A stretch of 64,000 bases of DNA from Bacteriovorax sp. PP10 (GTDB lineage: Bacteria > Bdellovibrionota > Bacteriovoracia > Bacteriovoracales > Bacteriovoracaceae), in assembly GCF_035013165.1 (NCBI RefSeq), contig NZ_JAYGJQ010000003.1, positions 310,001 through 374,000 on the forward strand, in the 5' to 3' direction. Shown here piece after piece: positions 43,033 through 52,698 of this stretch. The translations under genes were made by a program, and so were the position numbers. The notes under the pieces are model-generated. The model was not told the origin of the DNA. It worked only from the letters and a program-made list of their open reading frames with translations, and ran no database searches. Every line of letters begins with the position of its first letter. Within the stretch, counting starts at the first letter, position 1.

Positions 43033-43839
43033 TTATAGTCTCTTTCTTAAAACCCTTTCATGATCAGGAAGAATCGCAGAACATGTCGTCCACTCTCCAA
43101 TAAGGAGTGACTGGCTAAACTCTTCAGGAAGTCCTTCTGATCTCATAGCATTAATAACAGCTGTAGGGTCATAATCCAGCGGGCATAGACTAAACTCGAG
43201 TCTTCCATCTAAAAGACTCGCACTTGCATAAAAAACACGTCCCAGGCCTTCATGGGCCGGACGACCTAGAACTCCGACGTTAACCCATTGCCCTTGTGCT
43301 GTAGTCTTAATCCAGGGAATACCTGAATGAGTTACACAAATAGCATCAACATCATATTTTTTTAACCAGAAATTAATTTTGTCATCTGATGTCTCTGATT
43401 CAAAAACAAATTCATTCATCTCATCTGGAGAGCCATGGCATAAAAGAATTTTTTTATCCGCCCACTTTAATAAAATATGTTGAGGAAGAGAGCTTAGCCA
43501 TGAACGATTAGAGGAACTGGTATTCTTTAGAGTGTAATCAAAACTGACCTGTGCAAACTTGCGATCAAGTGGATCAATATAACCACATCCGCAATCAGCT
43601 TCTCCGTTTCCTACGGTCTGGTCATAGTTTCCTTGCAGGCATGTTATGTTGTTGTGTTTTAAAAGCTCAATAGACCTATCGGGATAAGGGCCAAATCCAC
43701 CGATATCTCCCAGACAAAAACGGTATTGATAATCTTTTGTTTTTTCAATAAAGGCCTCAAGAGAAGAGAAATTACTGTAAGGTCCACCACAAAGAATAAT
43801 TGTTTCAGCATTTTCTACTTTTACTTCTAGAGTTTTCAT
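43033..43839 (-). CDS. Metallophosphoesterase-like protein of the phnDEC operon
   Basis: A 268-residue protein of the calcineurin-like fold: FCLGDIGGFGPYPD (GD motif), CLQGNYDQ (GNxD motif), LLCHGSPDEM, VTHSGIPW. The usual first motif Asp-x-His-Gly-Asn is replaced by GGPYSN, so two metal ligands are missing. CGCG and a further Cys follow the GNYD motif. It is 2 nt from phnC and is the last gene of the operon phnD-phnE-phnC-this. Its phosphoester substrate may be what the transporter imports. The start is the ATG at 43839, six bases after AGGA. Confidence 0.8.
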   Translation of the reverse strand: MKTLEVKVENAETIILCGGPYSNFSSLEAFIEKTKDYQYRFCLGDIGGFGPYPDRSIELLKHNNITCLQGNYDQTVGNGEADCGCGYIDPLDRKFAQVSFDYTLKNTSSSNRSWLSSLPQHILLKWADKKILLCHGSPDEMNEFVFESETSDDKINFWLKKYDVDAICVTHSGIPWIKTTAQGQWVNVGVLGRPAHEGLGRVFYASASLLDGRLEFSLCPLDYDPTAVINAMRSEGLPEEFSQSLLIGEWTTCSAILPDHERVLRKRL

Positions 43840-43847
43840 TATCAATC

Positions 43848-44600
43848 CTATGTGTTGTAAAATTCATTCACTTCAGTTGGAGAAATATTCTGTCTATCTC
43901 CATCAAAAAGAATCTGCCCCTGCTTCATAATCACAACTCGATGAGAAAGCTTATTTATTAAATCCAATGAATGCACGACTGTAATCAAACTTAATTTTTT
44001 ATTTTCTACCAGCTGTCTTAATAATTCTGCCACTTCACTTGCTGCTTTTGGATCAAGTGCTGCTGTCGGCTCATCTGCCAAAAGAATCTTTGGCGACTGG
44101 GCCAGAGCTCTGGCTATCGCCACCTTTTGTCTTTCCCCACCTGAAAGCTTATCTGCTCTCATTAAGGCCTTATCACTCATCTTCACTTCTTTTAAAGCTT
44201 CATAGGCCATATCATAATCACTGGAATTGAAAATTCCAAACCAAGTCTTTATTGATTGGTTATGAGGAAGTCTTCCCATCAAAACATTTTCAATGGCATT
44301 TTTTCTTCCGACTAAATGAAGACCCTGATGGATGAAACCAATTTCAGAACGCATTTTTTGAATTGATTTTTTCTCTGTCTGCTGTTTTAAAGAATGCCCC
44401 AGGATATGAAGCTCACCTTCTGTGCAAAACTTATCTCCAACAATCAGTTTCAAGAGACTTGATTTACCGGCACCATTATGGCCGATAATAGTCATTGATT
44501 GATGATTCTCTAAATTGAGATTGACTCGGTCTAGGACTGTTTTTCCCGAAGGAAGAATTAAAGAGACGTTCTTAAAATCAAGAATTGAAGCATCCATCAT
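43848..44600 (-). CDS. phnC: Phosphonate/phosphite-type ABC transporter ATP-binding protein
   Basis: The 250-residue ATPase carries Walker A GHNGAGKSSLLK, the ABC signature LSGGERQKVAIARAL, Walker B ILLADEPTAALDP and a switch His in VHSLDL. It has the PhnC-type length and close similarity in the Q-loop region. The start overlaps the phnE stop (ATGA). Phosphonate, phosphite or organophosphate import is established for the family; the substrate here is open. Confidence 0.92.
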   Translation of the reverse strand: MMDASILDFKNVSLILPSGKTVLDRVNLNLENHQSMTIIGHNGAGKSSLLKLIVGDKFCTEGELHILGHSLKQQTEKKSIQKMRSEIGFIHQGLHLVGRKNAIENVLMGRLPHNQSIKTWFGIFNSSDYDMAYEALKEVKMSDKALMRADKLSGGERQKVAIARALAQSPKILLADEPTAALDPKAASEVAELLRQLVENKKLSLITVVHSLDLINKLSHRVVIMKQGQILFDGDRQNISPTEVNEFYNT

Positions 44601-45484
44601 GCGAGTAATCCTTCACGGATTTTATTACTAATTAAGCTGAATCCACTTACAAGAATAAAAAGGAAAAGAAGTATAGTTGAGAGCCTCTGCCACTGAAAAA
44701 GAGAGACTGCATCACTTAAAAGTAAACCTAATCCACCTGCTCCAACCAAACCTAGAACGGCAGAGTCACGCATATTATATTCCCAGACATAAAGATGAGT
44801 GGATAAAAATTGAGGGAGTAGTTCCGGCCAGATGGCATGAAAGAAAATCTGAATTCGCCCGGCACCACTTAATCTAAGGGCATCGGCCTCAACCAAATCA
44901 AGTGAGTCAATCGACTCCAAAAATAATTTTCCATAACTTCCAGTTGAATGAAGTGCTATCGCTAAAATACCGGCCATCGGGCCAAGACCAACAATCCCCA
45001 CTAACATTAATCCAAAAACTAATGAGTGAATTGAGCGGAAGAAATTAATAATGATATTGGATAAGTAAAAAACAGGTTTAGGAAAATTAAGTTTTTTAGA
45101 TGCCGGCCATGAAAGTAAAAATCCAGTGACCGCGGCCAGCGCTGAGCCCAGCGTAGCTATTTTAAAAGTCATCCATCCGGCCCTCATTAAAGCACCAAGA
45201 AATGACTTTTCTAATTCTTTTTGATTTTCACTTCTTAAGACGACCCCTTCATCATTTTTGAATTCGTAATTTTCATTGCCTGTCCAGACTCTAAGAAAAC
45301 TCGGTTGTGCCAACTCTTTAAAAGTCCTGACAAGATTATTCCAGGGCCTGCGCCCGAAAGATAAATCGCTTTCAACATTAAAACTAAATATACAGAGGAT
45401 AACAATAAACAGATAAAATCCGGACAACCAGAAGGTTTTGGATTTTATCTGCATATTTTCAATCATTTTTTTAAATGTTTGCAT
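44597..45484 (-). CDS. phnE: Phosphonate-type ABC transporter permease
   Basis: A 295-residue integral membrane protein with about six helices. It carries the coupling motif of binding-protein-dependent permeases, ALRLSGAGRIQIFFHAIWPELLPQ, and a glycine-rich GLVGAGGLGLLLSD typical of PhnE. It is 3 nt downstream of phnD and overlaps phnC. Confidence 0.9.
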   Translation of the reverse strand: MQTFKKMIENMQIKSKTFWLSGFYLFIVILCIFSFNVESDLSFGRRPWNNLVRTFKELAQPSFLRVWTGNENYEFKNDEGVVLRSENQKELEKSFLGALMRAGWMTFKIATLGSALAAVTGFLLSWPASKKLNFPKPVFYLSNIIINFFRSIHSLVFGLMLVGIVGLGPMAGILAIALHSTGSYGKLFLESIDSLDLVEADALRLSGAGRIQIFFHAIWPELLPQFLSTHLYVWEYNMRDSAVLGLVGAGGLGLLLSDAVSLFQWQRLSTILLFLFILVSGFSLISNKIREGLLA

Positions 45485-45487
45485 TAA

Positions 45488-46351
45488 TTATTTTTTTGGC
45501 ACTAATTTACCAGTCGCAAGACCAGCATCTCTAATCGGTTTATAAAAAGCATTATCCTTTTTTACGAATCCTGTGTAATGAGCAGGTAGTAATCCTGGAT
45601 TAGTTTTTAAGGCCGCTCCAATTGATAAAAGCGCTTTTTGAATTGATGCTACCAGTTTTTTATCTTTTGCCAGTTCAGAACTTACGGCCATTGCATCGTT
45701 AGGTAGAGGCTCAGATGTCCAGATGATCACTGATTTTTTCTCATCAATTAGCCCTTGCTCGATCATCGAATTACGGTTTCTATTATAATCAGCTCCGGCA
45801 TCAAGCTCACCTGCTGTAACCTGAGTTTCAATCGCCTGGTGTTTTGTATAAAGAACTTTTGAGAAAAAATCTTCCGGTTCTTTTACGCTGAAAGTTTTGT
45901 GGAAATAGTGAAATGGAATCAAATATCCTGAAGTTGATCCTTTATCACCAAAAGCAAAACTCTTTCCTTTAAGTTGTTCTGTTTTCGTGATTCCAGAATT
46001 TGGATGAGTTACTATAATGGCAAAGTACTCAGGCTTCCCATCGTATAAAATCGTCGCAATAGCAGAAGCATTAGCTTCATTATTAGCAAGGACATAACCC
46101 CATGGCCCCATAAGAGCGATATCTGTTTCACCAGCGGCCAGTGATTTCGCCAATCCTTCCCATGTATCTACAGTCTTCAACTCAACCGGACGTTTTAATT
46201 CTTTTGCCAGGTAATCCGCTAGCGGCTTATAAGTCGCATCGTTTTTTTCTTTGTCTGGCTGGAATAGTCCTACCCCAAATTTTAAAGGTGCTAGTTCTGC
46301 AAAGACTTGAGTGCTTAAAAACATTAAAGCAAGTAATGAGATTAACTTCAT
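45488..46351 (-). CDS. phnD: Phosphonate/phosphate-type periplasmic substrate-binding protein
   Basis: A 287-residue periplasmic protein with a signal peptide ending VFAEL. Family blocks include FGVGLFQPDKEKNDATYKPLADYL, DIALMGPWGYVLA, GKSFAFGDKGSTSGYLIPF and TAGELDAGADYNRN. This is the PhnD/PtxB family. The gene is first in the operon, behind AAAGGATG. The 205-nt divergent gap upstream to 46557 carries no clear Pho box that I can see. Confidence 0.92.
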   Translation of the reverse strand: MKLISLLALMFLSTQVFAELAPLKFGVGLFQPDKEKNDATYKPLADYLAKELKRPVELKTVDTWEGLAKSLAAGETDIALMGPWGYVLANNEANASAIATILYDGKPEYFAIIVTHPNSGITKTEQLKGKSFAFGDKGSTSGYLIPFHYFHKTFSVKEPEDFFSKVLYTKHQAIETQVTAGELDAGADYNRNRNSMIEQGLIDEKKSVIIWTSEPLPNDAMAVSSELAKDKKLVASIQKALLSIGAALKTNPGLLPAHYTGFVKKDNAFYKPIRDAGLATGKLVPKK

Positions 46352-46556
46352 AAATCATCCTTTTAGGTATATTGATAATTAATTATATTTTATGCCCCTC
46401 TATTCTACTAAGAGAATTTTATGGCAACTCTTTCCCTTGAGTTTTAAAAACTGAATTATTCAACTATTTAATTTCCTTAACTGTATAAAATTTGGACATA
46501 CCTAAAAAAAGTGCACAACAAATTTTTGCAACACTATTTCATGTTAGCCTCCTGAC

Positions 46557-47870
46557 ATGTCACTCTTTAGTAAACATTCAAGATCAATCCCTTTGAACTC
46601 TTTAGAGAAGTTCATGCTTGCTCATGAGTCTGAGCACATTGCATATAACAGTCAGATTGTAGTGGAGTTTAAGGGCGATATTCAACTTGAACTAATGAGA
46701 ACTGCCATCGATAAGGCCATTTTAGAAATCCCTCTTTTAAGATCTTATATCGAAGAAACACATTTCAGCTTTAAACGATTCTATAGTACGTCTGCTGATT
46801 TCAACTCTCATCAAGTTGTCGAGCTTAGGGACGAAGTCTTAGACCAGGACTCTATCGACCAATTCTGTCAGAAGAAATTTGATCTATCAAAGTCTCCTGC
46901 TTTCCGATTTCTCATTGGGAAAACCCAAGATCAAAAAAACATTCTTCTTTTTAATGTCCACCATACTTTATGTGATGCCGCGGGACAGTTTAACTTAATG
47001 GAAGAAATTTTCAGAGTGATGAACGGAATGGAAATACGTCAGGAAGCCAAAAAAGATAAGGTCTTTCGCTACCGCTCGTTATGGAAATATATGGGAATTA
47101 AATGGTTCTTAGGTCATATCTATGCCCAACTAAGACCATTAAAAAAACAACGCCAATACCAAATGGGATCATTAATCGATCATCCAGAAAAAACTTCTCG
47201 TTTTGTCACATCACAGACATTTCAATTAACTGCTGATCAACAAGAAAAAATGCGCACGGCCTGCAGAAAAACGAATATCTCAATGACGGAACACTTAACT
47301 TTTAAGTGCTTTAAGGCCCTTGATTCCAGCTTAAAAAGTCGTGGTGATTTTGAAACTCCAATCATGGTTTATATCCCTAAAACTTTGCGCCCACTTTTAA
47401 AAATTCGCTACTCACTTCAAAATATTCTTACAACCGTCTGGATCGTAGGTAAGAGACAGGAAATTCATGATCCTAAATTCATGGAAAAAGTTAAGTACAT
47501 TATCAATTCACATAAAATGGATAAAGCAGCTAAGTTCATTTTTGGCACTTTAGCGACTTGTGCTTTTCTAAAACCTAGTACTTTAAAAAACATCTTTCTT
47601 AAATTTGACCAAAACCCACACGCCAGCTCCAGCTCACTCTTAATCAGTGCCGGCAGGGTGCCTCGCTCTTTCGTATTTCCGACTGGCTGGACCGATATCA
47701 ATATCTGGGCACGAGGGACAATGCTTAAGTCACCAGGGGTTGGAGTCATCTTTACCGGGGTTGCCGGGGCCGAGACTATAACAATCGAATATCTGAAGTA
47801 TCTTGTTGAAAAAGAGACTATATCTAACTTCAAAAACAACCTCTTCACTGAACTATTTCAAGACAGTTAA
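46557..47870 (+). CDS. Condensation-domain-like acyltransferase
   Basis: A 437-residue protein of the NRPS-condensation/acyltransferase superfamily. The catalytic HHxxxD is present as HHTLCDAAG (His135, His136, Asp140), with an N-terminal part EHIAYNSQIVVEFKGDIQLELM and a C-terminal part with VPRSFVFPTGWTDINIW. Stand-alone proteins of this type make esters or amides from acyl donors (wax ester, acyl-glycolipid and related). It is followed by two unrecognised genes and a flippase-like gene in the same direction, so it probably acylates a lipid or polar head group. Confidence 0.85.
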   Translation: MSLFSKHSRSIPLNSLEKFMLAHESEHIAYNSQIVVEFKGDIQLELMRTAIDKAILEIPLLRSYIEETHFSFKRFYSTSADFNSHQVVELRDEVLDQDSIDQFCQKKFDLSKSPAFRFLIGKTQDQKNILLFNVHHTLCDAAGQFNLMEEIFRVMNGMEIRQEAKKDKVFRYRSLWKYMGIKWFLGHIYAQLRPLKKQRQYQMGSLIDHPEKTSRFVTSQTFQLTADQQEKMRTACRKTNISMTEHLTFKCFKALDSSLKSRGDFETPIMVYIPKTLRPLLKIRYSLQNILTTVWIVGKRQEIHDPKFMEKVKYIINSHKMDKAAKFIFGTLATCAFLKPSTLKNIFLKFDQNPHASSSSLLISAGRVPRSFVFPTGWTDINIWARGTMLKSPGVGVIFTGVAGAETITIEYLKYLVEKETISNFKNNLFTELFQDS

Positions 47871-47963
47871 TCTCCTCTACATGTAAAGATTACAAGTGCT
47901 CTCATTGGAGACCCGAGACTCTATATAATACATAAAAATACACTTATGGTTATAGAGGCCGGC

Positions 47964-48929
47964 ATGCAAACACTACTAAAATTAATGAATTTAATTAAGA
48001 CATGTTTTATATGGATGCGTTTAACTGTCCATAATACGTGGGGTATTCTTAACGTTTTTAATATCGTTTGGCTTAGACCAATGAAAGGTGGATTACTAGA
48101 AAAAGATCATCCAATGGTGACAGGGATTAATCCTGAAAACCTGGAACCTATCTGGAAACAAAATATTGTTTTCCAATCAATCAGAAGTGAAGTTTTCGAA
48201 AATGGCCCGACAGATGACTCGATTGTTTGCGATGTTGGAAACTTTATGCGCAAAATGGTTGAGAATTCAGCAAAAAGCGCAGAGTTCCCTAAAGGTCGTC
48301 CTGATCGTATGCCACCGGCAATTAATTATATTCATGGCTGCGTTCATTACAATGGCGGATTTTTAATCTTCAATGATTTTCAAGATGCCATCACCCATTT
48401 TAGTAATAAAGAATTTCAAGAATCATTCAAAAATTTTGTACACGAAGAAAAGCGTGAACCTGTCACAATTTTTAGAAATAGAAACTACGATAGAGTTGAG
48501 TATCTTGAATTCGTATGTTTTTTAAGAAGTATTTTTCCATGGTTTTCAAATACTAATGGAAATAAAAAAAGAATTGGATGGGGAAATCCTGCTCCTTACC
48601 CTGCGGTCAATACGATCACTGGTCACTGGATGAAAGACACTTACCGAATCTATTCTGAAAAAGGAAGAAGTGAAGTTTGCAGAAGTGCTATTTCTAAAAA
48701 ATACTTCTCAGAACTTTCTTATGCTGGAGAAAGAACTACTGTTCGCCCTGAAGAAAAGTTCCTTGCTAAATTTACTGATGAAAGGGTCCTAGCAAGAGGA
48801 GCAAAGGGAAATCTATTTTTTGTGGATTTAAGAAAACTGGCCAAAGGATATAAGTTTGATCCTTCAAAAAGACTACCAAACATTGTCGACAGACTAATGG
48901 AGAAAGTTTTTAAAGTAGGAACATTATAA
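47964..48929 (+). CDS. Unrecognised protein, second gene of the acyltransferase locus
   Basis: A 321-residue protein from the ATG at 47964, which has GAGG just upstream; an ATG at 47946 has none. The N-terminus has amphipathic hydrophobic helices (LLKLMNLIKTCFIWMRLTVHNTW). The body contains IVCDVGNFMRKMVENS, YIHGCVHYNGGFLIFND and YPAVNTITGHWMKD. No domain recognised. It has the same direction as its neighbours and is separated by only 4 nt from the next gene. Confidence 0.72.
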   Translation: MQTLLKLMNLIKTCFIWMRLTVHNTWGILNVFNIVWLRPMKGGLLEKDHPMVTGINPENLEPIWKQNIVFQSIRSEVFENGPTDDSIVCDVGNFMRKMVENSAKSAEFPKGRPDRMPPAINYIHGCVHYNGGFLIFNDFQDAITHFSNKEFQESFKNFVHEEKREPVTIFRNRNYDRVEYLEFVCFLRSIFPWFSNTNGNKKRIGWGNPAPYPAVNTITGHWMKDTYRIYSEKGRSEVCRSAISKKYFSELSYAGERTTVRPEEKFLAKFTDERVLARGAKGNLFFVDLRKLAKGYKFDPSKRLPNIVDRLMEKVFKVGTL

Positions 48930-48933
48930 TTTT

Positions 48934-49557
48934 ATGATGATAACTCAAAACGACCTGATTAACGTATCTCATGAAGTCACTAAAATAGATGGCTCAAATG
49001 ATGGTATCTGGTTTTTTGGAGATCGCCTAGAAATTGAAAATGAATTGATCATCGGATTATCGCCTACCAACTATCATTGCTTCATTATTTGCGGAAATAT
49101 CGAATTCCATCCTAGGTTTAGTATTAATCCTTGCAAGCTCCAACCATCAAGGGTTGATAATATCAGAGCAGCACTCTTTATCAGAATTAAAAACATTCCA
49201 AAAGAAGACTTACGCAATTTCCAACAATACCTTACGACTATAAAAAATAAAAGAACTCCTACTTGTCATCAGGGACTACTGCAAATTTTTGAAAAAGGAA
49301 TAGGAATCAGTATTCCTCAGCATTCTATTATCAACACGACTCCCAAATCATTCCTTAAAGGAATGTTTACGAAAGGCTTTATTGATAAAAATAAAAATCC
49401 TCTTAATATTCAAGTTTACACAACAAGAAATAAGTCTCTTGAAAGAATTCATACCGACATCAACAATCTAAGCTGGAAATTTGGGTGGGTCTTTACCCTA
49501 AGTAATATCTATTACCGCTGGTTGAAAATAATTAAACCTAAGGTTTTGGTGAGATAA
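48934..49557 (+). CDS. Unrecognised protein, third gene of the acyltransferase locus
   Basis: A 207-residue protein with mixed strands and helices (FFGDRLEIENELIIGLSPTN, YHCFIICGNIEFHP). It is not exported by sequence. It starts 4 nt after the preceding gene and overlaps the flippase-like start (TAATG), so translation is coupled to both. No known family. Confidence 0.72.
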   Translation: MMITQNDLINVSHEVTKIDGSNDGIWFFGDRLEIENELIIGLSPTNYHCFIICGNIEFHPRFSINPCKLQPSRVDNIRAALFIRIKNIPKEDLRNFQQYLTTIKNKRTPTCHQGLLQIFEKGIGISIPQHSIINTTPKSFLKGMFTKGFIDKNKNPLNIQVYTTRNKSLERIHTDINNLSWKFGWVFTLSNIYYRWLKIIKPKVLVR

Positions 49558-50546
49558 TGAGTTCAACTAAAAAAACGCTATACCATGTTATCATCCTGCT
49601 TCTTTCAGCATCAATGCTGGGAGGTATGGGCCTGTATGTTTACAAGAATAGCTCTTCATTCGATCGAATTCAAAATATCGATATTAGCGTTATCCTATTA
49701 TTGATTGGTATGCATGCATGCAATTATTTTCTATTGGGACTAACTCAAACCTACCCACTACAAAGACACAATATTAATCTTAAGTTCAAAGAATGGTATG
49801 GCCTGTGTACACTGGCCGATCTGCTTAATTATATACTTCCTGCTTCTGGTGGCTCAGCGGCCCGCTTGTTATTTATCAACAAAAAATATGACTTATCTAA
49901 ACGAGAACTCGTTTCAATGGGTCTCGCTATGTCTATGCCTGGTTTTATTTTATTAGGTGTCGTTGGTGCAGTCTACTGTCACTTTTTATTAAGCAAACAT
50001 GCAGTGATCTTCACAGCTCTTGAAACAATGTTCATCATACTAACAGTTGTTTCACTGGCCTTTCTTTTTGCATCTAATTTCATCATGAAGATATTTAAAA
50101 TGGATCGCAAATATTCACCCAACAAGTATCTGACAGATAAAAAACTCATGACTGTCTCTACTCTTTCATGGTTAGGGATGATGTTACTTCATCCTTTAAA
50201 AGTGTATTTATCTTTTAAAGCAATCGGAATTGAAATAAAGGCCTTTGATTCATTTGAAATAAGTCTCATTTTACTGGCCTCATCTTTTTTCCAGGTTCTT
50301 CCTGGTAATATCGGCGTAAAAGAGATGGTAACTGCTTACATTGCCCAACAATATGGAATTCAGTTTGAGACAGCTCTACTTGCAAGCTTAGTTGATAGAG
50401 CGATCTTGATGCTCTTTTTATTTCCGATGGGTGCCTATTCTTATTGGTCTTTAGTTATGGATGCGAGCCTGCCTAAAATTAACTGGCCTAAAATGGGAGC
50501 GTCTTCGCGAATCCCTCTGATGAAGCGACTTGTGAAAGTTCGCTGA
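49557..50546 (+). CDS. Flippase-like membrane protein of the LPG-synthase TM family
   Basis: A 329-residue protein with about eight helices. The family pattern is visible as LADLLNYILPASGGSAARLLF and QVLPGNIGVKEMVTAYIAQQYG, the conserved parts of the PF03706 (lysylphosphatidylglycerol synthetase TM region/UPF0104) family. In other systems these proteins move lipid-linked molecules across membranes. Its last 35 codons overlap the convergent FMO-like gene by 106 nt, which is unusually long. Confidence 0.85.
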   Translation: MSSTKKTLYHVIILLLSASMLGGMGLYVYKNSSSFDRIQNIDISVILLLIGMHACNYFLLGLTQTYPLQRHNINLKFKEWYGLCTLADLLNYILPASGGSAARLLFINKKYDLSKRELVSMGLAMSMPGFILLGVVGAVYCHFLLSKHAVIFTALETMFIILTVVSLAFLFASNFIMKIFKMDRKYSPNKYLTDKKLMTVSTLSWLGMMLLHPLKVYLSFKAIGIEIKAFDSFEISLILLASSFFQVLPGNIGVKEMVTAYIAQQYGIQFETALLASLVDRAILMLFLFPMGAYSYWSLVMDASLPKINWPKMGASSRIPLMKRLVKVR

Positions 50547-51475
50547 GCATTTCTTCCCAGATAAAATAATCCTGAAGTCTCAATTGATTCAAAATCATTT
50601 TTAAAATTTACTGCATGCGGTTTGAACCCGGTTGCAAAAATAATCACATCAACACTCTCAACAGATCCATCAGTGAAGTAGACATTTTTATTCTCTATTT
50701 TTACGATATCGCCCTTCACTGTGGTTTCTTGCTCAACAACCTTTTTGGCATCATAGTGCATTGGAACTTCGATCTCGGCCTTTGTATTAATTTTTAATCC
50801 TTTAATAATTCCTTCAAAGATATTTAAATTCCTTAAGAAGAAGTTATAAATCAAAGGATGCGAACTAAATTTCACTTCGCTTCTCACAGATAAATATAAT
50901 TCATGCTTACCAGTCGCTGCAAACTCGCGCAGAAGTTGTCCAGCTGAAAGGCGTTTTCCAACAATGAGGATTTTCTTATCGTTCTCAAATTGTGCACAAT
51001 TTTTATAGTCCTTAAAATGCAACATTTTTGGTGCATTGCCGGATATTGGGATTGTTGGCGTAAAGGGATAATTAAAATACCCTCTGCAATCAACCAGGAT
51101 TTCTGAAGTGTACTGCTCATTATCTGTAGTGATAGCAAATAAGTTATTCGTTTTTTTAATATCTAAAACCTTTGTATTGGTTTTAATTTTAAGCATGTGC
51201 TTTTTAGCAAACCCCTTAAGATACTCAGCAAATTCTTTAGCAGAATGAGCTTTCACTCGCGAGCTCAATGATAAATCTTCTTTAGTAAGACAATTGGAAT
51301 GCCATAAAGATATCAGAGAAAGATGATCAGGCATTTGATCCCAGGTAGATCCGGCGCTAGAGTGTTGCTCTAAAATCAAATAATCAACATTATTTTTTTG
51401 TAAATACAGCCCTAAAGCAAGCCCCGCGGGCCCTGCGCCGATGATTATCACCTGATGATTGATACTATTTTCCAT
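50441..51475 (-). CDS. FMO-like flavin-dependent monooxygenase/oxidoreductase
   Basis: A 344-residue NAD(P)/FAD protein: GAGPAGLALGLYL (FAD Rossmann motif near residue 12), SAGSTWDQMPDHLSLISLW (FMO-like after the first fold), LIVGKRLSAGQLLREFA (NADP-binding motif), VIIFATGFKPH, and GLFYLGRNAQRTFTSRFIRGIREDA near the end. It is encoded opposite to its neighbours. Substrate unknown; N-, S- or arsenic-directed oxygenation would suit the neighbourhood, which is inference only. Confidence 0.87.
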   Translation of the reverse strand: MENSINHQVIIIGAGPAGLALGLYLQKNNVDYLILEQHSSAGSTWDQMPDHLSLISLWHSNCLTKEDLSLSSRVKAHSAKEFAEYLKGFAKKHMLKIKTNTKVLDIKKTNNLFAITTDNEQYTSEILVDCRGYFNYPFTPTIPISGNAPKMLHFKDYKNCAQFENDKKILIVGKRLSAGQLLREFAATGKHELYLSVRSEVKFSSHPLIYNFFLRNLNIFEGIIKGLKINTKAEIEVPMHYDAKKVVEQETTVKGDIVKIENKNVYFTDGSVESVDVIIFATGFKPHAVNFKNDFESIETSGLFYLGRNAQRTFTSRFIRGIREDAPILGQLILGRLASITKDQ

Positions 51476-51522
51476 AAAGTAATTTTAATTCATTCCCCCA
51501 AAATATTCACTATAATAAATAA

Positions 51523-52698
51523 ATGACAATCCTACCTACCATTCTCTCCGGCCTGCTTTCCATTGTATTGTGGTTTTATATCCGTAATACGATTAAAAGA
51601 AATATTGCTGATGTTTTTAAAATTAAAAATATTTGGCTTTATGTTTTTGATATTCTTTTTATCTACTGTGCATTTTTTAGATTTATTTATCGCCTTCAAA
51701 ATTCTTTTATTCATGGTTCCTCATTTTATTTTTTGATGAACTTGAGCTATGTCCTTCTTGGTCTTATCGGCCTTGTGGTCATCATGTGCATCATTCTCGA
51801 TATATCAAACCTTGCCGAAAAATGGATGGGAAAACCGAATGTCCCAGAAAGCGACAACTCAAGAAGAAATTTTTTAAAGAAAAATTTGATTCTAACCGGG
51901 CTTGGAAGTGCAACTCTTGTCACAGGTGTAGGTTTTCATAACTCTTTCGAACCAAAAATTGTAAAAGTGAACATACCGCTCCCTCCTGATCATAAAAATT
52001 TAAATGGCCTTAAAATTGTTCAGCTCTCAGATATGCATATCGGCCCGACTTTAAAAAAAGACTTTTGTGAAATACTGGTGAAAGAGGTCAATGCTCTTAA
52101 TCCTGACATTATCGCAATCACTGGTGATTCAATTGACGGTGAAGTTAAATTTTTAAAAGACGACATGGCCCCATTCTTAAATTTAAAAGCACGCCTGGGT
52201 GTTTATTATATTACTGGCAATCACGAATACTATTGGTATGCGAATGAATGGATTGAATGGGCCCGTACCTCAGGACTAAATCCTTTAATAAATGAAAATG
52301 TAAAATTAAATTATAACAATACAGATTTTTATCTGGCCGGAGTTAATGATCCTTCAGCAGATAAACTCGATAAGGATAACGCCTCCGATCCAAAAAAGGC
52401 TGCTTTCGGTATTCCAAAAGAAGCTTATAAGATCTTGCTCGCTCACCAGCCAAAAAGTTGTTTTAAGGCCTGTAAAGAAGGCTTTCACACTCAACTCTCA
52501 GGCCATACTCACGGCGGCCAGGGTTTTCCGTGGAGTATCCTGGTTTACCTGATTCAACCTTATGTACGCGGACTTAACGTTCATGAAGGAATGAATCTCT
52601 ATGTCCATAGTGGAACTGGATTCTGGGGACCACCTAATAGATTTATGATTAATTCAGAAATTGCAGAAATTGTATTTACCTCGTCGGAGAAGGTTTAA
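51523..52698 (+). CDS. Membrane metallophosphoesterase with Tat-like signal
   Basis: A 391-residue protein. The N-terminal half has about three membrane helices, then SRRNFLKKNLILTGLGSA, a twin-arginine-like motif before another hydrophobic stretch. The phosphoesterase domain has all motifs: DMHIGPT, GDSIDGE, GNHEYYW, LAHQPK and SGHTHGGQ. It resembles YaeI-like enzymes. The stop overlaps the arsS start (TAATG), which ties it to the arsenosugar genes; phosphate removal from a sugar intermediate is a possible role. Confidence 0.88.
   Translation: MTILPTILSGLLSIVLWFYIRNTIKRNIADVFKIKNIWLYVFDILFIYCAFFRFIYRLQNSFIHGSSFYFLMNLSYVLLGLIGLVVIMCIILDISNLAEKWMGKPNVPESDNSRRNFLKKNLILTGLGSATLVTGVGFHNSFEPKIVKVNIPLPPDHKNLNGLKIVQLSDMHIGPTLKKDFCEILVKEVNALNPDIIAITGDSIDGEVKFLKDDMAPFLNLKARLGVYYITGNHEYYWYANEWIEWARTSGLNPLINENVKLNYNNTDFYLAGVNDPSADKLDKDNASDPKKAAFGIPKEAYKILLAHQPKSCFKACKEGFHTQLSGHTHGGQGFPWSILVYLIQPYVRGLNVHEGMNLYVHSGTGFWGPPNRFMINSEIAEIVFTSSEKV

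Noticed and set aside
47465-47848. Minus-strand frame of 127 codons
   Set aside because: It is antisense inside the acyltransferase gene, which has the catalytic motif and a consistent frame.
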